Assembly: GCF_017591425.1 (NCBI RefSeq)
Contig: NW_024466599.1
Location: 70,970,501-71,034,500, forward strand
Reading direction: 5' to 3'
Source of the DNA: Ochotona curzoniae
Taxonomy: Eukaryota; Chordata; Mammalia; Lagomorpha; Ochotonidae
Length of the DNA stretch: 64,000 nucleotides
Shown: positions 56,230 to 64,000 of the stretch, in pieces
Layout: each line of letters opens with the position of its first letter
How positions within the stretch are numbered: the first letter of the stretch is position 1
Position numbers and translations under genes: made by a program
The notes under the pieces: model-generated
What the model was told of the DNA's origin: nothing
Seen by the model: only the letters and a program-made list of their open reading frames with translations
Database searches by the model: none

Positions 56230-56398
56230 TATTCTTAAGCTTCACTTTATTTCTGAGCGGTCCACAGAAACAGAATAGTAAACTTCCTTCGAGACTAAAG
56301 GAGCTTTCTCTGGTCCTTACTTAGTTTCAACTTTGGATCCCCACCCTCTCTTGCAATGACCATCAGGGTTGCTCCAGAGACCACCCAAACACACACAC

Positions 56399-56459
<61 letters not shown>

Positions 56460-57195
56460 TTAGGATAGGCAGAGAACAACAAGGAAAGCTTAGAAGCACA
56501 CAGGAAATGGTCAGCATGGACTCACACATACCTTACTAGGTAGGACACAAAGATGAATTACTCCTCACTAAGGTATTGAAGATTTCTCTGCACACCCCTC
56601 TAAAACTCTTCTGCACCTCAACTGTTGACATATGCCTTGTTAGAGTTATAACCCAGTTTACACAATCCTAAAATATACCAAGTTCAGCAAAATTATGCTT
56701 CAACACTATAAACTGCTAAATACGAAAATGAAAATAGACATGAGACAGCTGACCCTATAGCCATTTTAAGGTGTATAGCCAGCTGGTTCTGTGTATAAAC
56801 TAAAATTGAAATGTCAATGAAGTAGTCACAGCATGTGGTTAAGAACTTGCATTTTTTTTTAACATACTGGTTACTCAATACATGTCATTGAATTGCATAA
56901 TGTTGTAAATTGTCGTTGATGTGATGTTGTGCCTCTAAGTTGATTGGGAAGATAGTCTGCCAGCTCTGCCTTCAGACCAGAGATGGTCTCCCCAAGAAAC
57001 TGTTGAATTTACCTGGACGATAAGATGCTGCACTCTATGCTTGGTATACTCTTGCAATGGAAGAATCTTGACTGAATTTGAAATATAATACAGAAACAAG
57101 GTGGAGGAATCCACCATGGGGGAAGGGTATGGGGAGGGACAGGGGATCCACAGAGCCTATGAAACTGTGTCACATAATGAAATGTAATTAATAAT
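56230..57195 (+). mobile_element. L1 3' end, right copy
   Basis: Duplicate of 6700-7667; lacks the short gaatagta segment near 56750 and ends in a TA repeat (57193-57215). Confidence 0.8.
56389..56457 (+). repeat. (CA)n microsatellite
   Basis: Longer than the left copy, with one CG interruption near 56402. Confidence 0.97.
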
Positions 57196-57221
57196 ATATA
57201 TATATATATATATATTTTAAA

Positions 57222-57530
57222 GATTCAATTTATTTATTAGAAAGGTGAGCAACAGACAGGGGAAGAAACAGAAATTTTTACATTTACAAATGGACATAAT
57301 ACCCAGGGTTACACCAGGCCAAAGCTAGGTGTCTGGAACTTCAATTAGTCTCCCACACTGGTGCAAGGGCCCAAGCACTTGGTTCATCCTTTGTTGCTTT
57401 TCCAGCTACATAGCAGAGAACTGAACTGGAACTGGAATGATGGGAACTTGGACCTGCATTCTAATATGGAATACTGGCAACTATGAGTGATGGCTGAACT
57501 CACTGTACCACAATACTGTCCCTACAACAA
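57222..57530 (-). repeat. CSINE
   Basis: Duplicate of 7668-7975. Confidence 0.8.
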
Positions 57531-57544
57531 ATACTGTTATGTAC

Positions 57545-57860
57545 TGTTGTTCTACCTTTATTTACTCACCTACTGATTATTTTCAAGGCAGACAGAGATC
57601 ACCCAATCCCTGCTTCATTCCACAAATGCCTGCAACAGCCCAATGGCCAGGACTAAACCAGGTTGAGGCCAGGAGTCCGGCACTCCATCTCAGTCTCCCA
57701 CACAGATGCCACGGGCCCAAGCACTTGAGCTGCCATTTTTGGCCGCACAGACACATTAGCAACAAGTTGAATTGGAAGCAGAGGCAGATCTTGATCCCAG
57801 GCACTCTGCTGCAGGATGTAGGCACCCCCAGCAGCACCCTAACTGGCTGGGCCACAATGC
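57545..57860 (-). repeat. CSINE
   Basis: Duplicate of 7995-8310. Confidence 0.8.
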
Positions 57861-58224
57861 TTGCCCCAGAGACTCTTCAAAGCAGGAAGACAGGAGCAAC
57901 TCTTCACATGAGGCAGCTGCACGATTAGCAACCAAATTCTCATCCAAAGCCAGGGAGCACAGAAGGCAGGGGGTGAAATATCCAAACCCTTCAAAGAAAA
58001 AGTCTATCCCTGATAACACCATATCCAACAAATAAAGTCTCCAAAAAAGGTGCAGAAATTAAGGAACACTCACACAGACAAAACCAGAAAATGTGCTGCT
58101 CACAAATTAGTCTTACTAGAAATACTAAAGCAAGTCCTTCAAGACTGAAATGAAAATGCAGTAAGGAGTAATTTAAATCCATATGAAAAATAGAAAAATA
58201 ACTAAATAGATAAATTTAAAGACA

Positions 58225-58450
58225 ACTGGAGCTACACTCACGCACCTCTTCCTAGGTAGCTCCCTGTACCTGGGAAAGCAGCAGAAAATGGCCTAATGAC
58301 CTGGACTCCTGCCACCCATGTGGGAGACCTGAATGGAACTGCAGCCTCCTGGTTTTCATGTGCACAGCCCCAGCCATGACAGCACCTGGCCTCTACTTAA
58401 AGAGAAACACATACAACCTGAGCAGCAAGCTGTACAAGGATGCTTTGCAC
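58225..58450 (+). repeat. CSINE fragment
   Basis: Duplicate of 8668-8905. Confidence 0.65.
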
Positions 58451-58847
58451 GCTCAAGGCATCTAATTCTAGGAGGACTCAGTGAGGTCAGTTGGAGTGGT
58501 GGAATGGCAGCAGGGGCCAAGCTCAGCAGATCCCGAGGGACCCCTATCCTCCAACCCACACCTTCCCTGGAGGCAAAACAAAAGGCAGACTTTGGCCTTG
58601 TGTTTCCAGAACATCCTCTTGCAGCTTTATGACTTTGCCTAGGCTAAGGCACCTGTCCACCTGTTTAAACACAGAGCCTGGCACAGACAACCTGCCACAT
58701 AACATGGTATTACGCTTCCATACCACATTCTCAAGACTCAACTGGAAGCAAAGCAACCAACTGGCTCCATTTACAGGCAGCTTCTAGTTTATAAGTGAAC
58801 CAAGTCCCAGAAGTTCCCTGCAAGCCAAATGTTAGAAATGAGAAAAC

Positions 58848-59165
58848 CTGGGACTGGTGCCACGGTGCAGTAGGTTAAGCTCCTGCCTAAGGTAACACAA
58901 TCTCAATATGGTACCAGCTTGAGCTCCAGCTGCTCCACTTCCAATCCACTTCCCTGATAATGTGCTTGGGAAAGAAGCAGAGGATGGCCCAAGTTCTTGG
59001 GCTCTTGCACCCACGTGGGACACTGTGAAGAAATTCCGGGCCTTGACCTACCCAATTTCTGCTCACTGTGGCCATTTTGAGAATGAACCAGCAGATAGGA
59101 CTGTGTCTCAACCTCTCTCTGCAACTCTACTTTTCAAATTAAACAAACTTAATTAAATCTTAAAA
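58848..59165 (+). repeat. CSINE, full length
   Basis: Duplicate of 9285-9605. Confidence 0.85.
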
Positions 59166-60930
59166 ATAATGAGAAAACCAGCCATACAATACAAAGGATT
59201 AGGGTCTTGAACCTTGACCTACAACCTGATTCCTATCAGATGAAGACTTCTGACGGAGGCATCTAGAAGAGAACTTCACCCAGACTCCCCAATGCAGCTT
59301 TGCTCTACAAACTCCAATGTGGCATGTCCCTTGAGTCAGGAACTGTGCTGAGTGTGGGAAAACCATGGTGGAGACAGTTAGGGTCTCTGCCCTAGAGCTG
59401 GTTTACAACACTAACAGTGCTGTAAATGGGACAGTGCTACCATGGGACAGAGCCAGGGATCCCTGAAAATCCAGCAGATGTCAGAACCTAGACCTCAGTG
59501 CCAGCAGGTGTATTGAGGCCAGCTGCTCTTAAAGCTCAGGGGTCAGGGCTGCCCATTTAGTCGGTAACCAGGTCTGCCTGTTGACAGAGTATGTTTCAGC
59601 GAGAGCTGGATCTACCAGCGGGTGTGCTGCATTCCAATTTTTCTGGGGAAGGAGACACATTCACCAGCCTTTTCTTCTTCCTCACTCAGGTACCTGTTGT
59701 TTCCATGCTTGGCCAAGCTCCCTCACATGCCATGAAAACACATTGTTAAAGTGACAGAAAGAAGCAGCAGTAGTACCAACTGACAATGGTCATCTTCTCT
59801 GCCCAAATCTCCAACCCTGAAACTTAACAATCACCAGACCACAGCGGCAGCTGGCTACCCGACTTCATCAGTTGCTAAGACCCTGCCACTTTCTGTGGCA
59901 TCACTTTCCATGTCACAGACAAAGCCAAGATGTTCGCAGAGTAAATGATGGCACAAAGACGCCATCACAGGTGGAACATGGCACAACTTCAGAGCTGTTA
60001 ACATGTGAACAAACAACAATTCCTCAAATCAGTGGCACATGAGGACTGTGGTCCATCTGATGTGCTGCCTGTGCTGTGTGCAGGTGCTGTGCCAGCCGTC
60101 AAACACAAAGGCAGACTTAACACTCAAATCCTCCTTTTCCTTTCTGCCTCTTGCCATGATGATCTCCACACTCCAACCACTCAATAAGGACTGCCATGAC
60201 CTTGGAGCCTGGCCCCCGGCTCCTCTGCAACGCAGCTCCATCTACCTAAGGCATCCGCCCCGCACACCCCCACCCTACAACCCCAAATACCAGCAACCCA
60301 AGCCCACAACCTTTAACACTCAGCTTCCATCCCCCACTCCACAGCACAGTACCACAAAGTCACCTCACTTTCCTGTACTCAGTCCTCCCCACCCCCAATC
60401 CTGGCTAGAAGCAAAATATAATCTTTGTCTTAAAGTAGAGTTGTGAGGCCAAATAATGATCCCAAATGCTTTCTAGAGACCTGATGTCAAAAGTGCCAAG
60501 ATGAACTCAGAATCCTGCCTGAGCCGTATTGATACAGCTCTGGCTCTGTCAAGATGCCTTATTTCTAGCACTACATTTTAGATCTATTCTTTTACACAAA
60601 CACTTAATAACCTGAGAATGCTAGCAAGGGCGCTGGCTCTGGCCAACAAGCCTCTGCTGGCGATCTGAGGGATGGAAGCAGATGAGGTTTTAGCCAGGAA
60701 GAAAGTAAAACAGCCTCCAGTGTTATAAACTGGATCCATCACACAGGCCAAGGGGCTGGGGACAGGATACCTTTCTGCAGAGAAAAACAGTCACTGTGGT
60801 ATTCCATGAGGGCACATGAAAGGAAAACAAAATGCCAACTCGACCACAACACAAACCATTTCTCCAAGGGCTCCAAAGAAGCCCCACCCACACAAGGCCA
60901 GCCTCCCCAGTGCCAGGAAAGGGCCTGGCT
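59166..60930. other. Single-copy-like intergenic DNA, right copy
   Basis: Duplicate of 9606-11360; no gene or repeat recognised. Confidence 0.45.
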
Positions 60931-60934
60931 GACG

Positions 60935-61165
60935 CTACCACACACACACACACACACACTCCCCTCCCCCCCCCCAAACACACACACTGCAGCAAGAAAC
61001 ACACACTACAACACACATACACCCACACAGATACACCAACACACCACACACTCACTACCCTCCTCCCCAAAGACACACAAACACATTACCCTCCCCCCAT
61101 ACACACACTACAACACACACACACACACATACACACTGCAACGAGGAACGCACACTACAACACAC
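60935..61165 (+). repeat. Compound CA-rich microsatellite, right copy
   Basis: Short first CA run, then an expanded set of ACAC and CCCTCCCCCC blocks compared with the left copy. Confidence 0.95.
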
Positions 61166-61199
61166 ACACTCTGCACCAAGGAGTTTATCAATGCCTGAG

Positions 61200-62050
61200 A
61201 GAATGGCCAGGCCACCAGGCTTGAGACACCTGCCCGACACCACGTGACCCCGACCTTCCCCAGCCTCAGTTTCCTCACCTGTAACACGGAGTTGGGGACC
61301 CTACCGCCTGGGCTTCAGTCAAGGCCAGCGCCCAGGACTCCTCCACCCAGAAGGCTTCTGCGGGAAGCGGCCTGAGAGGGTGGGTGGGAGCGCGGGCCCC
61401 TCAGGGGATGAGGCCAGCTAGTGGGCAAGGGCGGCAGGGCAGCCCTAGGGGCTCTGCGGGCACCAGGGCAGCGGGCAGCTCCCGCCTCAGGCCTCCACAC
61501 TGCCCTGAGCCCCAACAGCATCAGCAAGCAGCCCCCAACTCTGCGCCACACAGCCCTGGGCCTGCACGCAGCACGCAGCACGGCTGACCCCACGTGACAC
61601 CACCCCGCTGCCGCCATGACGCACCCGCGGACTTGCGTGGGTGGGGCGTGTCCGGCGGGCGGGCGGGCATGTGCATCCTGGAGCCGGGCCGCCTGTGTCC
61701 TGGGCTTCCATAACCTACTTAGGGTTCCTGGAGCTGTGCTCGCTCTGGGCCCCCAGTGTGCAGGCCCATGTCGCAGAGGAGGACACTGAGGCATGTTCCC
61801 TGCGTGTGGGATGTCGGCCCACATCAAGTGCGGCCAGAGCCCCTGGCCCTTAGCCGGGCCTTGAGCTAGGCCGCGGACACCTTCTCCTCAGCGGGCTGCT
61901 CTCCTGAGGAACTGGTGGATGATCCCCGACTGGTTCTCCAGCCCAGGGGGGACAGCCGCAGCTGGCCTGTGTCCCCCAGGGAACATGGGGGAAGCGGCCC
62001 GGGGCCCTTTCCGGGTGCTGAGTGCAAGGCTGCTGCCCGCCCCAGTAAGC
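61200..62050. promoter_or_regulatory. CpG-rich island, right copy
   Basis: Duplicate of 11600-12450. Both CACGTG sites are retained (61241-61246, 61591-61596). It has an extra gggc unit near 61660 and one fewer cacgcag unit, both of which break any shared reading frame. Confidence 0.55.
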
Positions 62051-62274
62051 CAGTGGCGGCTTCCACATGAAGATGAGCACTTGAATCTTGACTTCCTTTA
62101 GATGAATCCCTAAGGAGATTGGGCCCTTTGATTGTGGCTTCCAGTTGTCAAAAGGGGATATTGACGATGGAAACGGGTTTCTTTCCCATCTCCTTAGCAG
62201 TCTTGGGAGACACATGCCATTTTAAATATTTCAAGCATATGTTGGTGAGTTCATTTTAATAAGCAGGTTGTGAA

Positions 62275-62605
62275 TTTTTAAAAATATGTACTTATCTTTA
62301 TTGGAAACTCAGATGTACAGAGTGGAGGAGAAGGAGAGAGGAAGATCTTCTGTCTGACGGTTCACTCCCCAAGTGACCGCAATGGCTGGAATTGAGCCAA
62401 TCCGAAGCCAGGAGCTCTTCCAGGCCTCCCACATGGTCTCAGGGTCCCAAAGCTTTGGGCCTTCCTCCACTGCTTTCCCTGACAGCAAACGGAGGTGGAT
62501 GGGAAGTAGGGCTGCTGGGATTAGGACTGGCGCCCATATGGGATCCCAGCATGTGTTCCGGGTGAGGACTTTAACCACTATGCTATTGCACAGGGACCCA
62601 GGTTG
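62275..62605 (-). repeat. CSINE with a replaced centre
   Basis: Duplicate of 12685-13012, but about 62450-62570 differs at many positions from the left copy while the ends match closely. Confidence 0.85.
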
Positions 62606-63335
62606 TAAAATTCAATATAAAGAGGAAGATCCAGCCATAAGCACAGCTGAGAATAATACCCTCTGCACAATTGCCCATTTGGCTGAATAGATTGCTTCCA
62701 GAAACCTTACCTCACTTGATCTGCACCAACAACTGGAGGGTGCTAGGACATGTCTGCTTTTCAGAAGGAGAAATTGAGGCTTGCAGGCTACCTGCCAGTG
62801 TAGGACCACACACGGGATTACAGTGGCCATAATTCAAGTGCAACACACTCCTTGTTGCACCTGTTTGTCTCCACATTTCCAGAGTTGGCCCTCATTTGAG
62901 GAACTCATTGCACTTGCTTCTTTGTATGTGTTCAGGTTCCACGTTTCTGACACTTTTCACAATCCTCCCAGAGGACCCTGCTAGGCAATAAATAAATAAA
63001 TAGGGATGCTTCAGGCAATGCAACAACTCAGCCTCTGGCCCTGCAATGTGTGCCCAGGACCAGCTCAGGGCCTGCCACCCCATCTTTCTCCTCCTCCTAT
63101 ACACCATCTTCCTCCTCCTCCCACAAGTCCTGCCCTGGGGAGCCATTAGCTATGGCATGTGCCCACTCCTGGTGAGTTGGCCTCTTAACTCTTTCCTGGA
63201 GTGCTTGGAATAGTGTCCTAGTGATGGGCCTGCCTGCTCGAGAGAAGCCTGAGCACGTTGATCCTATTCCTTCCCCAGTCTCAGGTGAGTAATGGCTGAT
63301 TCTGAAAAAGGTCAGCCAGGAGTAGACATGTTTTT
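62606..63335. other. Intergenic DNA, right copy
   Basis: Duplicate of 13013-13744; a MIR fragment near 62690-62800, otherwise unassigned. Confidence 0.45.
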
Positions 63336-63339
63336 TTTA

Positions 63340-63660
63340 ATAAAGTTCATTTTTTAAAAATTTTTATTTATTTTTTTTTATTGGAAAGGCAGATGTACAG
63401 AGGAAGAGAGACAGAGAGGAAGATCTTTCATCCAATGATTCACTCCCCAAGTGACCACAACAGCCAGAGCTACAATGATCCGAATCCAGGAACCAGGAAC
63501 TTCTTCCAGGTCTTCTACACAGGTGCAGGATCCCAAGGCTTTGGGCCTTCCTTGACTGCTTTCCAAGGCCACAGCAGGGAGCTGAAACGGAAGTAAGGCT
63601 GCTGGGATTAGAACTGGTGCCCATATGGGATCCCAGCACATTTAGCCCCCAGGCCATAAC
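63340..63660 (-). repeat. CSINE, full length
   Basis: Duplicate of 13745-14080. Confidence 0.9.
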
Positions 63661-64000
63661 AGGGGTCTGCATGGATAACACTTTCAATTACTTTATTCAT
63701 TTATAGCCCCAACTTCATGCGATTATCATTTATTGATCACCCAGTGTGTGCTACAAACACTACAGCCATTGTTGTTCCCTCCTTGTAACTTCCCTATGAA
63801 GGGAGAATTGGGGGTTGGGAGAGGTCAAGTTACTCAAGTTACATAGCCAGAGGATGCAGGGTCTTTTGAACTGGTGTCTCTCTGACTCCAGAGCCTCTGC
63901 TGGCCTCCATATCCTAACAGCAAATGGGTATTAGAGAGAAGATAGCAAACCACACAGAGGAGGAGGAGTCCCAGTTTGCTCAGAAGAGCTAATGAGGTGG

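Larger units (their letters stand above)
41660..64000 (+). repeat. Right copy of the large direct duplication
   Basis: Counterpart of ~690-14402. It carries two extra blocks (about 42075-45360 and 45988-52668) and lacks the left 4977-6389. The second extra block contains the amplified 63-nt exons and the GC-AG exon of gene B. The copy is still matching when the window ends. Confidence 0.95.

Noticed and set aside
61850..62215. 121-codon minus-strand frame beside the CpG island
   Set aside because: The ATG exists only in the right copy; the left copy lacks it, and no domain or splice signal supports it.

Overview
This is vertebrate nuclear DNA from a mammal. The densest feature is a family of about 60 tRNA-derived C-type SINEs (CSINE), with two L1 3' ends of the type I know from rabbits and pikas. 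I infer a lagomorph. The SINE wording around the A/B boxes looks more like pika (Ochotona) than rabbit, but I could not check this. There are no bacterial-type genes, operons or CRISPR arrays, and most long open frames are chance frames through SINEs, microsatellites or CpG-rich DNA.

The one clear protein-coding signal is on the minus strand. A gene (here 'gene B') starts with a signal-peptide exon at 53109-53028 and runs left through a chain of small exons: 52455-52393, 52125-52063, 51487-51425 (broken acceptor), 50782-50720, 47239-47141, 45777-45700, 41440-41339, 35665-35567 and a transmembrane exon at 34737-34583. Every exon I can delimit between the signal peptide and the membrane exon begins and ends in phase 1, so exons can be added or skipped without changing frame. 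Four of them are 63-nt tandem copies encoding a 21-residue acidic repeat ending near FAKDFG. I do not recognise the family; it predicts a single-pass type I membrane protein. A second copy ('gene A') has its signal-peptide exon at 2156-2075 and further exons at 1518-1444 and 492-394, then leaves the window on the left.

The two gene 5' ends lie in a large direct duplication. Positions ~690-14402 match ~41660-64000 at high identity, interrupted by four events: about 3.3 kb (42075-45360) and 6.7 kb (45988-52668, the block with the amplified exons) present only on the right, 1.4 kb (4977-6389) present only on the left, and microsatellite length changes. Left of ~690 and ~41660 the two copies are still homologous but clearly more diverged, so the array seems to have grown in at least two steps. 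Each copy carries a CpG-rich island (11600-12450; 61200-62050), an L1 3' end and the same ordered SINEs.

Between the copies, 14.4-34 kb is intergenic DNA. It holds a 1143-bp solo LTR (17501-18643) inside an L1 3' end, an old L1 fragment, a MaLR-like LTR end, and a degenerate GC-rich minisatellite (25.8-30.9 kb) split by a compact class II endogenous retrovirus (26756-30353). That provirus has two nearly identical 237/238-bp LTRs, a 6-bp target duplication, broken gag, pol and env remnants, and a leader with six exact-period (28 bp) copies of a tRNA-His-like primer-binding site followed by further short repeats.
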